A DNA stretch of 64,000 nucleotides, taken from positions 1 through 64,000 of the forward strand of contig JAJFJD010000036.1 in NCBI GenBank assembly GCA_021774335.1. The letters run 5' to 3'. Positions 17,488-25,727 of this stretch are shown in pieces (the first letter of the stretch is position 1; each line of letters starts with the position of its first letter). Source of the stretch: Alphaproteobacteria bacterium. Its GTDB lineage: Bacteria; Pseudomonadota; Alphaproteobacteria; UBA8366. The notes under the pieces were generated by a model, which made no database searches, was not told where the DNA came from, and was given only the letters and a program-made list of their open reading frames with translations. The position numbers and the translations under genes were made by a program.

Positions 17488-17805
17488 ATGATTGCGAAAT
17501 GGATCAAGGTTAGGGTGAAGCCGGAGAAGCGGCAGGACTTTCTCGAGGCCATCGAAGTCGACGCCCTCGGCTCCGAACGGGATGAGCCGGGCTGCGTGCG
17601 GTTCAACGTGCTGCAGGATGAGTCCGACGAGAATGTTTACTATTTCTACGAGGTCTATGTGGATGAAGCGGCGGTGGAAGCGCATCGCGCGGCTCCGCAT
17701 TACGCCGTGTGGCAGGCCGCCGCCCACACCCTGGACGGGCCGGTCGAGCGCGTCGAATGTCAGTCGGTGTTCCCCGCGGACCCGGGCTATTGGACCGGGA
17801 AGTAA
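17488..17805 (+). CDS. ABM-domain (antibiotic biosynthesis monooxygenase) family protein
   Basis: A 105-residue ferredoxin-like alpha/beta-barrel protein of the ABM/YgiN type, usually a dimer. Typical features are the first strand IAKWIKVRVKPEK, the GCVRFNVLQDE segment, the paired strand VYYFYEVYVDEAAVEAH and a C-terminal SVFP strand. Members act as cofactor-less monooxygenases on quinols or polyketide-like phenols, or serve as quinol protection enzymes such as YgiN, and often sit beside quinone reductases, as here. The ATG at 17488 follows AGGAGCGAAG; longer upstream frames overlap the reductase and are not real. Confidence 0.85.
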   Translation: MIAKWIKVRVKPEKRQDFLEAIEVDALGSERDEPGCVRFNVLQDESDENVYYFYEVYVDEAAVEAHRAAPHYAVWQAAAHTLDGPVERVECQSVFPADPGYWTGK

Positions 17806-17854
17806 CGCCGACGCCGACGCGTATTCCTTTTCGGTAGGACGAGGGTAATAACGG

Positions 17855-19474
17855 ATGGAAACATTCGACTACGTGGTCGTCGGAGCGGGTGCTGCGGGTT
17901 GTGTCCTGACCAACCGCTTGACGGAGGATGACGCGGCGACCGTGTGCGTTCTGGAGGCGGGCGGAAAGGATTGGCATCCCTACATTTCCATCCCGGCGGG
18001 ATTCGTCAAGAACGTCTATAGCAACAAGTTCTCGTGGCCGTTCAAGACGGAACCGGCGGCGGCGCTTGGCGGCCGTTCCGTCGCCGTGCCGCAGGGCAAG
18101 GTGGTGGGCGGGTCGAGTTCGATCAACGGGATGATCTACAACCGCGGCCAGCGGGCGGATTTCGACACCTGGGCGCAGATGGGCAACCGCGGTTGGGGCT
18201 TCGACGATCTGTTGCCGTATTTCATGCGGTCCGAACGACGCTTGGGACCCGGGGACGACCGGGTGCGCGGACGGAATGGTGAACTGCCGATCACCGATCT
18301 GGATTGGATCAACCCGGTCGCCGAGGCCTTTCTGGCCGCAGCCGAAGGGATGGGAATCCCGCGGTCCCAGGATTACAATTCGGGTTTCCAGTTCGGTTCG
18401 GGCTATTTCCAACGCTATATCCACGAGGGCAAGCGGGTTAGTGCTGCGGCCGCGTTCTTGCGACCCGCATTGCGCCGCCGGTCGACTGAACTGCGCACGC
18501 GCGTCCAGGTCGTCGAACTGGTCATGGATGGCCGCAAGGTGACCGGCGTCCGGTACCGCGACGGTTCCGGTAATGAACAGGTGGTTCAGGCACGTCGCGA
18601 CGTCATTCTGAGCGCAGGCGCGGTCAACTCTCCCAAGATCCTGCAACTGTCCGGCATCGGTCCGGCGGGTCTGTTGAACGATCTTGGCATATCCGCCCGC
18701 GTCGCGCTGGAAGGGGTCGGCGAGAATCTGCGGGACCATTACTCGGTGCGCATGACGGCGCGGGCACGCAACGTGCTGACCATCAATGAGTACGCCCGCT
18801 GGCCCCGGTTGCCGGTGGAGGTCGCGAAATGGATGCTCAAGAAACCCAGTGTGCTCTCGATTTGTCCAACGATCGCCTTTGTGCATGGCAAGTCCCATCC
18901 GGACCTGGAGGATGCCGACCTGCGAATCCTGTTTACGCCCGGTAGTTATCAGGACGGCAAGACCTACGTCCTCGACGACTACCCCGGCTTGACCTGCGGG
19001 GCGGCCCAGCCGCGCCCGGAAAGTTCCGGATATGTGCGGGCGGTTTCGCGCGATCCGGCTGATGCGCCCGTCGTGCAGCCGAACTATCTGGCCGCAGAGG
19101 CGGATCAGCAGATAACTCTCGCTGGATTGCGGCTCGCACGGGCGATTCTCAATCGTCCGGAACTCTCGCAATACTACGATGCCGAAACGCTGCCTGGCCC
19201 GGACGTGCAGTCCGATGACGAATTGCTCGATTTTTCACGGCGGCGCGGCAACACCGGGTATCACCTGGTCGGCACATGCCGCATGGGTCCGGCGACGGAT
19301 GGCCGGTCGGTCGTGGATGACGAACTGCGGGTCCATGGCGTGGAGAAGCTGCGGGTGATCGATGCCTCGATCATGCCGATGCTCCCGTCGGCCAACACCT
19401 TCGCTTCGACGATTGCGATTGCCGAGAAAGGGGCGGATCTTATCAAAGGCCTCACGGTGGCGACCGCGCATTGA
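17855..19474 (+). CDS. GMC-family FAD oxidoreductase (choline dehydrogenase-like)
   Basis: A 539-residue glucose-methanol-choline oxidoreductase. It has the N-terminal FAD loop (VVGAGAAGCVLTNRL), the GMC signature around GGSSSINGMIYNRG, the second signature near ILSAGAVNSPKILQLSGIGP, and a C-terminal catalytic pair (GYHLVGTCRMG and a conserved Asn in SANTFAST). Such enzymes oxidise alcohols to aldehydes, including choline or polyols. It follows the ABM gene on the same strand. A 522-codon open frame on the opposite strand is an antisense shadow. The true alcohol substrate cannot be told. Confidence 0.9.
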   Translation: METFDYVVVGAGAAGCVLTNRLTEDDAATVCVLEAGGKDWHPYISIPAGFVKNVYSNKFSWPFKTEPAAALGGRSVAVPQGKVVGGSSSINGMIYNRGQRADFDTWAQMGNRGWGFDDLLPYFMRSERRLGPGDDRVRGRNGELPITDLDWINPVAEAFLAAAEGMGIPRSQDYNSGFQFGSGYFQRYIHEGKRVSAAAAFLRPALRRRSTELRTRVQVVELVMDGRKVTGVRYRDGSGNEQVVQARRDVILSAGAVNSPKILQLSGIGPAGLLNDLGISARVALEGVGENLRDHYSVRMTARARNVLTINEYARWPRLPVEVAKWMLKKPSVLSICPTIAFVHGKSHPDLEDADLRILFTPGSYQDGKTYVLDDYPGLTCGAAQPRPESSGYVRAVSRDPADAPVVQPNYLAAEADQQITLAGLRLARAILNRPELSQYYDAETLPGPDVQSDDELLDFSRRRGNTGYHLVGTCRMGPATDGRSVVDDELRVHGVEKLRVIDASIMPMLPSANTFASTIAIAEKGADLIKGLTVATAH

Positions 19475-19521
19475 ACTGTCTCGGTAGTCGAACTGTGAGA
19501 CGGCAAGACCGGAGTCGCATC

Positions 19522-19860
19522 ATGGACAAGGACTTAGGGGCTTTGCTTTCGAAAGTGTCCGAGGCGACCGGCGCCGACCGGAAGCTCGATCGGCGCATCG
19601 CCCGCGAATTGGATACGGCCGAAGCCAGCGTGGCCGTGCCCGATTATACGGCGTCGGTTGACCACTGCATCGGGCTGGTCGATCGCGTGCTGCCGGGTTG
19701 GCGCTGGCGCGTCGGATACGGTCCTATCGGCATCAGCGTCTATGCGTTCGTCGATAGCGGCGAATCTTGGTATGAAGCCATGGCGCCGACGGTACCGTTG
19801 GCGCTGTTGGGCGCCATCATCAAGGCGAAGGCGTCAGGCGAGAAAAGAAGCAAGCGGTAA
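19522..19860 (+). CDS. small protein resembling the phage ABA-sandwich domain family
   Basis: A 112-residue soluble protein starting MDKDLGALLSK at 19522, chosen because CGGAG precedes it and because the upstream part of the frame overlaps the GMC gene. The sequence has the layout I recall for Phage_ABA_S domain proteins: an N-terminal helix with VSEATGADRKLDRRIA, then YTASVDHCIGLV, then GWRWRV, and a C-terminal helix of the APTVPLALLGAIIKAKA type. That family is common in prophages and gene-transfer-agent-like loci. No other phage gene is present here, so it is an orphan copy. Recognition is from memory and moderate. Confidence 0.6.
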   Translation: MDKDLGALLSKVSEATGADRKLDRRIARELDTAEASVAVPDYTASVDHCIGLVDRVLPGWRWRVGYGPIGISVYAFVDSGESWYEAMAPTVPLALLGAIIKAKASGEKRSKR

Positions 19861-19868
19861 TTCGTCTG

Positions 19869-20171
19869 TTATCTCGCCGAAACCGCTTTCTGAAGTTTCT
19901 TCAAGGCGGTGGCCAGTGTCTTTCGGTGATCCTTGTCTTGGAGCGGCTCGTCGGCCAGGGACTCAGCCCACTCAGACAGAATATCGGCCAGCAGATGATG
20001 ATGTAGATGGATTTCGACGGACCGTTTTTGTTCGCTCTCATTCCTGAGTTTGATCAGGAGGCCGTCATCCTCGGTGCGGGCTTCGAATTTCGAACTCCGT
20101 GTGAACGACCCGATATAGAACTTCTCCGGGAAGTCGATAGAAACCTCTGCCTTATCCTTTATGGGTTTCAT
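19869..20171 (-). CDS. small soluble protein of unknown function
   Basis: A 100-residue polar, highly charged protein. The N-terminal half looks beta-rich (EVSIDFPEKFYIGSFTRSSKFEA, LLIKLRNESEQKRSVEIHLHHH) and the C-terminal half helical (ADILSEWAESLADEP, TLATALKKLQKAVSA). No family is recognised. The ATG at 20171 has a good ribosome binding site (GGAGGGTATGGA), supporting a real gene. It is convergent with the ABA-like protein, with 8 bases between the stops. Confidence 0.6.
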   Translation of the reverse strand: MKPIKDKAEVSIDFPEKFYIGSFTRSSKFEARTEDDGLLIKLRNESEQKRSVEIHLHHHLLADILSEWAESLADEPLQDKDHRKTLATALKKLQKAVSAR

Positions 20172-20349
20172 TCCATACCCTCCATGTCAGGTGCAAAGTA
20201 TACCGGAGACTACGCATCAAATTCCATCTGATGCGTTAAGCGCATGGGGGAAAGGGACGACTATGGGGCTGTTGCTATTGACCCGTTGAGAATTTGTCTG
20301 CCAGATCAATCCGCCTCATCACCTGATTCAATAACCGGGGAGATCGACA

Positions 20350-21189
20350 ATGCCATCCAGTCTTAAGCATCGAATCGGCGTGGACATCGGCCGGCGCGCC
20401 AAGCTGGAAGACGGATTGGCGTGGGCCGCCGAGAAGGACGTTTTCTATGTCGATATTCAGTTGGATAGCGACGCCAATGCCATGGAGACGTTCGACGCCG
20501 CCCGATGCAACGCGGTTAAACAGCTATGCCGGGACAACGATATCCACCTCGGCCTGCACACGCTCTCCGGCGTCAACATGGCCGAATACAGCAATTACTT
20601 CCGGCAAGCCGCCGACGAATATCTCCGGGCCTACATCGATATGGCGACACGGCTCGACGCTGAGTGGGTTGTCGTGCACGCCGGATACCATTTCACCGAC
20701 GACTACGAGCAACGCAAGCAGGCGTCCCTCAAGCGGCTTCAAAGGGCTTCCGACTATGCCGAGGAGCAGGGCGTCCACCTTTTACTGGAGAATATGAACC
20801 GCGAACCGGCGGACGCGGAGGTGAATTATCTCGGCTACACGGTGGAGGAATGCGCGTTCTATTTCGAGAACCTCCAATCACCGAACCTTCATTGGACGTT
20901 CACGATCAATCACGCGACGCTCGTGCCGGAAGGGATTGACGGGTTTCTGGACGCGTTCGGAATCGACCGCATGCGCGAAGTGCGCGTTGCCGACAATCTC
21001 GGTGATAAGGAACATCACATGTATCCCGGCGAAGGCAGTATTGATTTTCGGGCGCTGTTCACGCGTCTCGAAAACATGGGCTACACCGGGCACTACACCA
21101 ATGGCTTCGGAACGATGGACGATATGCTTCGCGGCAGGGATTATCTGATTGCCGAAGCGAAGGCCGCAGGCGTGCCGTCGGCGCAATGA
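20350..21189 (+). CDS. sugar phosphate isomerase/epimerase-type TIM-barrel protein
   Basis: A 279-residue xylose-isomerase-like TIM barrel (AP endonuclease 2 superfamily). Candidate metal ligands and catalytic residues follow the family order: His70, His110 (VVVHAGYHF), Glu147 (LLLENMN), Asp215 and His222-His223, and Glu228 (YPGEGSIDF). Members isomerise or epimerise sugars and sugar acids, or dehydrate inosose-type compounds. The ATG at 20350 follows GGGGAGATC. It is convergent with the HD oxygenase of the phosphonate operon and is not part of that operon. The substrate is unknown. Confidence 0.8.
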   Translation: MPSSLKHRIGVDIGRRAKLEDGLAWAAEKDVFYVDIQLDSDANAMETFDAARCNAVKQLCRDNDIHLGLHTLSGVNMAEYSNYFRQAADEYLRAYIDMATRLDAEWVVVHAGYHFTDDYEQRKQASLKRLQRASDYAEEQGVHLLLENMNREPADAEVNYLGYTVEECAFYFENLQSPNLHWTFTINHATLVPEGIDGFLDAFGIDRMREVRVADNLGDKEHHMYPGEGSIDFRALFTRLENMGYTGHYTNGFGTMDDMLRGRDYLIAEAKAAGVPSAQ

Positions 21190-21233
21190 GACAGGTTAGG
21201 GGAGCGTGAGATCGGCCACGCAGGCATCGAGGC

Positions 21234-21815
21234 TTAGTTTTCCCGTTTCGTCGTCATCAGTTCGCGCAACATCGGCCGGTACGCATCGAACGACGGCACG
21301 TCGAGGCCGGGAACCTTGCCATACTCATCCCAACGCCGGATGGCGATGGCGTTTTGGTGGTCCGTGATCGCTTGAAAGTCCGCTACCTCGGCTGCGTCCA
21401 TCGGGCCACCCTGGTGTTCGAGTGTTCGGACGGATGCCGGCGACAATTTCTGAAAGTAATCCGGTTCGGTCGCGCACAGGTATCGCTTGGCGGCGACATG
21501 CAACGCGACCGGCCGTATCACCGGGTCTGCGAAATGCGGCGCAAGATACTGTGCGCCGATGTCTTCGTGACAATCGTCCTTGCTGCGCTTCAAGGCATCG
21601 ACCGGTTCTGGATGGAGCCAATGCCCTATATCATGCAACAGGCAGGCGGCGATCAGGACGTCATCGGTATTTGCCGCGCGGGCCGCGGCGGCCGTTTGAA
21701 GCATATGCTCTGCATTCGAAAGGCGCTGGTTGGAATCGCCTTTTGCCCCATGCGTCGTGAACAAGTCCGACAATTGGTTGAGGAAATCATCGGAATTCAT
21801 TGATTGCGTGTTCAA
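21234..21815 (-). CDS. HD-domain phosphonate oxygenase, PhnZ/TIGR03276-like
   Basis: A 193-residue HD-superfamily protein matching the phosphonate-operon HD family that includes PhnZ, a mixed-valent diiron oxygenase that cleaves 1-hydroxyphosphonates to phosphate and an acid. The iron ligands align with PhnZ at constant offset: His37, His61-Asp62, His83, His106, Asp163; Lys110 (AAKRYLC) binds phosphonate. The PhnZ substrate pair Tyr24 and Glu27 aligns with Asp27 and Gln30, so the substrate may not be the aminoethyl compound (inference). The TTG at 21815 follows GGAAGGAAATGGAAA; an ATG at 21800 is the alternative. It lies 22 bases after phnE and ends the operon. No 2-oxoglutarate partner of PhnY type adjoins. 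Confidence 0.85.
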   Translation of the reverse strand: MNTQSMNSDDFLNQLSDLFTTHGAKGDSNQRLSNAEHMLQTAAAARAANTDDVLIAACLLHDIGHWLHPEPVDALKRSKDDCHEDIGAQYLAPHFADPVIRPVALHVAAKRYLCATEPDYFQKLSPASVRTLEHQGGPMDAAEVADFQAITDHQNAIAIRRWDEYGKVPGLDVPSFDAYRPMLRELMTTKREN

Positions 21816-21837
21816 TTTCCATTTCCTTCCATTCTCA

Positions 21838-22662
21838 TCATTCCCGATAAAAACGGCCGCGCAGATAGTGGGACGTAACCTCGGAGATGATGACCAGGCC
21901 GATAATCATGGTGATGACTCCCATCGCATTCTCGTATTCAAGTTCTTGGATATTCATGCGCAGATAGATGCCGAGGCCACCGGCACCGACGAACCCGAGG
22001 ATCGTCGACGCCCGGAAGATTGAGTCCCAGTTGTAGATCGCAATGCCGATCCATGCGGGCTTCACCTGTGGAACTACGCTGAAAATGAACACCCTGGTCG
22101 GTCCGGCGCCGGTCGCCCGCATCGCCTCGACCGGTCCCATGTCGATCGCCTCGATCTGCTCCGACATCAGTTTTCCGGCAAAACCGATGGTCAACAGGGT
22201 CAGGGCAATGACACCCGCCATCGGTCCGAAGCCGAGAATTGCCACCAGCAACATGCCCCAGATCAGTACCGGGACCGAGCGCGCCAGGACCAGGATTCCC
22301 CGGCCGAGCGGATAGATGAATCTCTTGTTGGGCGTCACGTTCCATGCGGCGAACCAGGAAACAAAAATTGCGATCATCGTTCCGGCGAATGCGCCGAGGA
22401 ACGTCATCTCGATCGTTTCCAGCACGCGGTAGAGAATGCTTGGTTGCGTGGCGTAGGCCATGTCCGGCGGCATCATACGATTGAAGAAAATATCTCCGAC
22501 GCGCCCGAAGATTCCCAAAAGTCGTTCGATCGGAATATTCAGATGATGGATTGTCCAGACGGCAAAGCTCAGGAAAAGCAGGACGCCGCAAAACTTCAAC
22601 AGCCTGCCGGAGCGAGCGGTCCGAAAATATTCCTGCTGCACCGATGCCAATTGATCCGACAT
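21838..22662 (-). CDS. phnE: phosphonate ABC transporter permease PhnE (second copy)
   Basis: A 274-residue inner-membrane permease. It has about six helices and the conserved permease loop region (LTIGFAGKLMSEQIEAIDMGPVEAMRATGAGP) that contacts the ATPase, and ends with FVGAGGLGIYL, characteristic of PhnE. The ATG at 22662 lies 2 bases after the stop of the other permease gene, behind AGGGGGCGAT; the frame could also begin at a TTG six bases further up. It forms a heterodimeric channel with the neighbouring PhnE for uptake of phosphonates or phosphate esters. Confidence 0.93.
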   Translation of the reverse strand: MSDQLASVQQEYFRTARSGRLLKFCGVLLFLSFAVWTIHHLNIPIERLLGIFGRVGDIFFNRMMPPDMAYATQPSILYRVLETIEMTFLGAFAGTMIAIFVSWFAAWNVTPNKRFIYPLGRGILVLARSVPVLIWGMLLVAILGFGPMAGVIALTLLTIGFAGKLMSEQIEAIDMGPVEAMRATGAGPTRVFIFSVVPQVKPAWIGIAIYNWDSIFRASTILGFVGAGGLGIYLRMNIQELEYENAMGVITMIIGLVIISEVTSHYLRGRFYRE

Positions 22663-22664
22663 GA

Positions 22665-23513
22665 TCAATCGCCCCCTGCGCGGCCGCCGCCTGCGCCGCT
22701 GATCAATCGGGTACGGACACGGTTGGAGACAATCTCACCGGCGATGACCATGAGCGCGATGCCGAGAACCACCGTCCCGGCGTTGTTCCAGTTATAGGCC
22801 TGCATCTGCTCGGAGAAGACGTATCCGATACCGCCGGCCCCGACCATGCCCAGGATCGCCGCCCGGCGCAGGTTGATATCGAGCTGGAAGATCACATTGC
22901 CGACGACGACCGGATAGATCTGCGGAAATATCCCAAACAGGAATACCGAGATCGGGTTCGTACCGGTCGCCTCCATGGCCTCGATCGGTTTGCGGTCGAC
23001 ATTCTCGATCGCCTCGGACGTGGTCTTCGCCAGGAATCCGATAGACCGGCACCCCAACGCGACGATACCCGGCAGCGGCCCGAGCCCCAGCGCGGAGACG
23101 AAGATCAACGCAAAGATCAACTCGTGCACTGAACGAGACATGACGATGATCGCGCGGCCAAGCGGATAGGTAATCGGATAAAACGGCGTGACATTCCGCG
23201 CTGCGATATAGGCGACCGGCATTGCGACCAGGGTGGCGAGCGTAGTGCCCCAGAAGGCGATCAACAGGGTTTCGAACAACGGCTCCAGAATGATCGGAAA
23301 AAACGCCAGGTTCGGGAGAAACTCAGCCGTCGTGCTGAGAATATCTGCAAGGCCGCCCATGCGCGCCCAATCGGTCTCCACGACGAAGATGTGATAGGCC
23401 ATCGCCGCCAGCAGAACGCCTGCAAGCGCGTTCCAGCCGTAGCGTTTCAAGATTACGGACCGCTCGCGCAGCGGGTTCTCTTGCACCGAAATTTTGCCGG
23501 AGATGTCTGCCAT
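22665..23513 (-). CDS. phnE: phosphonate ABC transporter permease PhnE (first copy)
   Basis: A 282-residue inner-membrane permease with about six helices. The ATPase-contact loop reads KTTSEAIENVDRKPIEAMEATGTNP and the C-terminal signature is GMVGAGGIGYVF, both typical of PhnE. The N-terminal 20 residues are cytoplasmic and charged. It starts 12 bases after the phnC stop and is followed after 2 bases by the second permease. The two permeases differ along their whole length, so they are ancient paralogues, not a recent duplication. Confidence 0.93.
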   Translation of the reverse strand: MADISGKISVQENPLRERSVILKRYGWNALAGVLLAAMAYHIFVVETDWARMGGLADILSTTAEFLPNLAFFPIILEPLFETLLIAFWGTTLATLVAMPVAYIAARNVTPFYPITYPLGRAIIVMSRSVHELIFALIFVSALGLGPLPGIVALGCRSIGFLAKTTSEAIENVDRKPIEAMEATGTNPISVFLFGIFPQIYPVVVGNVIFQLDINLRRAAILGMVGAGGIGYVFSEQMQAYNWNNAGTVVLGIALMVIAGEIVSNRVRTRLISGAGGGRAGGD

Positions 23514-23525
23514 ACTGCGCAGCCC

Positions 23526-24281
23526 TTACGCCGCCGAGGCGATGTGGTAGACGTTTTCCAGGGTATCCGCGTCGGCGTCGCTGGTCTTGCAATCCAGCAC
23601 CTTAACCCCGCCTTGAAGGCCGACAATCCGGCTCGTATAGGCCTGGGCCAGCCCAAGGTCGTGCACGCTGACCAGCATCGGGATGTGTTCTTCGGCGGCC
23701 AATCGTGACATGAGATCCATGACCTCTCGGCCGATTTTCGGATCGAGGCTCGACGTCGGTTCGTCGACAAGAAGGATTTTGGGCCGTTGCATCAAGGCGC
23801 GTGCGACACCGACGCGCTGACGCTGACCGCCACTTAGTTGATCTGCCCGTTTGCGAATATGGTCGACCAAGCCGACACGATCACAGGTTTCGATGGCACG
23901 CTCTATGTCTTCACGGCGAAACGCGCGTAAGAAACAACGCCATGTCGGTGTATAGCCGAGACACCCCGCCAGGACATTCTCCAGCACCGTCAATCGGTTC
24001 ACCAAATTGAATTCCTGGAAGATCATGCCCATACGCTGGCGCATGGCGCGCAGTTGCCGCCGGTTCTTAATCGCCGTGATGTCGGTGCCGTCGAATGTGA
24101 TGGTGCCGGCAGTCGGTTCGACCAGCCGGTTGATGCAGCGAAGCAGCGTGGACTTGCCCGAGCCGCTTAGGCCTAACAGGGCGACCACTTCCTGTTCGCT
24201 CATCGTAAGGTCGACGCCTTTCAGCGCTTCCTCGCCGGTCGGGTAGATCTTCTTGACGTCACGAATTTCCAGGAAGGCCAT
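23526..24281 (-). CDS. phnC: phosphonate ABC transporter ATP-binding protein PhnC
   Basis: A 251-residue ABC ATPase. Walker A (GLSGSGKST) is at 37-45, the Q-loop Gln at 89, the ABC signature LSGGQ at 149-153, and Walker B with catalytic Glu ends at 173-174 (LLVDEP). The motif MGMIFQEFNLVNRLTVLENVL is typical of PhnC. It powers uptake through the two PhnE permeases. A hairpin lies between it and the upstream phnD gene, which may set the ratio of binding protein to transporter. Confidence 0.95.
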   Translation of the reverse strand: MAFLEIRDVKKIYPTGEEALKGVDLTMSEQEVVALLGLSGSGKSTLLRCINRLVEPTAGTITFDGTDITAIKNRRQLRAMRQRMGMIFQEFNLVNRLTVLENVLAGCLGYTPTWRCFLRAFRREDIERAIETCDRVGLVDHIRKRADQLSGGQRQRVGVARALMQRPKILLVDEPTSSLDPKIGREVMDLMSRLAAEEHIPMLVSVHDLGLAQAYTSRIVGLQGGVKVLDCKTSDADADTLENVYHIASAA

Positions 24282-24373
24282 TCCGTTTCCCCTGCCGCGT
24301 TAAAGGCGGTGTTGCGCCGCCTGACAACACACCCATTGGCGTTCGATCCGTTGGCGAAATATGCATTAGAAAC

Positions 24374-24404
24374 GAGAGCCGACCGAAGGATTCGGCCGGC
24401 TCTC
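24374..24404 (-). terminator. intercistronic hairpin between phnD and phnC
   Basis: GAGAGCCG (24374-24381) pairs with CGGCTCTC (24397-24404), and the stem continues inward as CCGAA with TTCGG after one mismatch, around a 3-base loop. Read on the minus strand it lies about 10 bases after the phnD stop and about 90 bases before phnC, followed by a short GTTTCT run. This fits a partial terminator or an mRNA-stabilising structure that gives more binding protein than transporter, a common arrangement in ABC importers. Confidence 0.65.
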
Positions 24405-24414
24405 TGCGTTCACA

Positions 24415-25338
24415 CTACTTCTTCATTTTCGCTTTCAGCTTTTTCTTGGCAGCCAAAATTTTCCGGACTGCGTCATAGGTCTTATCCTCGGTGGCGACAA
24501 ATCTGGAATACTTCGCCGCGGCGAGAATCTTTTGACCTTCCGGATCCTTGTCCATGCCGAGGTAGACTTCGCGAATTTTCTTCGCCAACTCGGGTGAGAT
24601 CTTTCCGGTATCGATGCTGACGGAGTCGATCGCGATTTTCGGGGACCGCCAGAGATAGTTGAAGTCTTCCTTCTTTACCTTACCGCGATCCATTGCCCGT
24701 GCGATCATCGACTCCGACACGAAGGCGGCGTCAGCCTTGCCCTTTTTCACCGCCATCGCGCTCGCCACATGATGGCCGGAATAGAAGATCCTGCCGAAAT
24801 GCGTTTCGAGCGGCTGGCCGTCCAGCTTCTCCACCGTGAACAGGCCGCGCGGCATCGCATTGCCCGATGTCGACCCAGGGTCGACCAGCGCCAGGACTTT
24901 CTTTTTCAGCTTGTCGATCGAATCGAGCCCACTGCCTTTCTTGGTAATCAGGGTGCCGTAGTAGCAGGCGCATGGCGTGGGATCGAATGCCGTGGGAATC
25001 CGCGCCGCTGCGACGAGTGGTAGAATTCGGCCTTTCGACTTGTCGTTGGCGATCAGATAGGCCTTCGGCCCAAGCTGGGCAATTTGTACGAAACCGCTCA
25101 ACATCGCCTCGATCACCGCGGAATAGGAGGTGGTCGCGTAGAAGCTGATCTTAACGTCGGCCTTCTTGTTCAAATATTTGAGCATGGGTTCCCAGCGGCT
25201 TGCCAGGACACTCATATCTTCGGTCTGGATAACGGCAAATGTGAGATTTGCCTTTTTGTCGGCGGCCGGCGCTTGATTTGAGACTGTCGTCGCAGCCGCA
25301 AGAAACGCCGTTGCTATTAGTAAATTCCGTATCTGCAT
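24415..25338 (-). CDS. phnD: phosphonate ABC transporter substrate-binding protein PhnD
   Basis: A 307-residue periplasmic binding protein. The signal peptide is MQIRNLLIATAFLAAATTVS, cleaved near residue 26 (APA). The mature protein carries PhnD features: YATTSYSAVIEAMLSG, IAQLGPKAYLIA, a serine-rich phosphate-binding segment at DPGSTSGNAMPRG, and a second-domain stretch KADAAFVSESM. It ends in a long Lys-rich tail. The ATG at 25338 follows AGGGAGGACGCA; 12 extra codons upstream are unlikely. It heads the operon phnD-phnC-phnE-phnE-HD oxygenase. Confidence 0.93.
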   Translation of the reverse strand: MQIRNLLIATAFLAAATTVSNQAPAADKKANLTFAVIQTEDMSVLASRWEPMLKYLNKKADVKISFYATTSYSAVIEAMLSGFVQIAQLGPKAYLIANDKSKGRILPLVAAARIPTAFDPTPCACYYGTLITKKGSGLDSIDKLKKKVLALVDPGSTSGNAMPRGLFTVEKLDGQPLETHFGRIFYSGHHVASAMAVKKGKADAAFVSESMIARAMDRGKVKKEDFNYLWRSPKIAIDSVSIDTGKISPELAKKIREVYLGMDKDPEGQKILAAAKYSRFVATEDKTYDAVRKILAAKKKLKAKMKK

Positions 25339-25727
25339 TGCGTCCTCCCTTTTCCGTGCATGGAGTGTCGCCACCGGGTTCGGGGCGCGCCATGTCGTTA
25401 GGTATCTAGGGGTGTTTGGTCAGATTTTGATCGGAAACAAAACTCCAGTTTTCTGATTCTAATTGTCGGAGTCACGTGCCAATTGATCATCGGACCAATA
25501 AGGCTTTGTCGCTTACACCCGTACCCTATCATTATGTTTTGATTATTGATCTTGTACAAGCCGGGTGCCGTTTCGCCGTCGACCCGGTGCCCCATTGCCT
25601 GTAGGGTTTCTGTAGGGCCGGTTCGCGGTCGCGTGGCTGGCCGTCACGCGAGGTCGCGCTTCCAAGTCTCGAAATTCGGCCCATGGCAGTACACTTAGAC
25701 AGAACATTTGCCGGGGAGAGTTTCGCC
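25339..25727. other. divergent intergenic region, phnD / M81 hydrolase
   Basis: These 389 bases separate two divergent operons and hold no convincing gene; a 65-codon minus frame at 25398-25595 lacks family likeness and a start signal. The part from about 25400 to 25560 is visibly AT-richer than the flanking genes, as expected for promoters. It contains the palindrome listed at 25551. I see no clear Pho box, and the sigma-70 hexamers I could propose are poor. Confidence 0.6.
25551..25560. promoter_or_regulatory. perfect palindrome CTTGTACAAG, candidate operator
   Basis: A perfect 10-base palindrome sits between the phosphonate operon and the M81 hydrolase gene, about 210 bases from phnD and 170 bases from the hydrolase start. 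TTGTACAA-type dyads are typical of operators bound by GntR-family (FadR-like) repressors. No GntR gene is in the window, so this is only a candidate site that might control either direction. Confidence 0.35.

Noticed and set aside
17603..19171. 522-codon minus-strand open frame
   Set aside because: It is fully antisense to the clear GMC oxidoreductase and has a composition typical of GC-rich shadow frames (rich in Arg, His, Gln, Val).
25398..25595. 65-codon minus-strand frame in the phnD/M81 divergent region
   Set aside because: No start signal, no family, and it covers the likely promoter and palindrome region.
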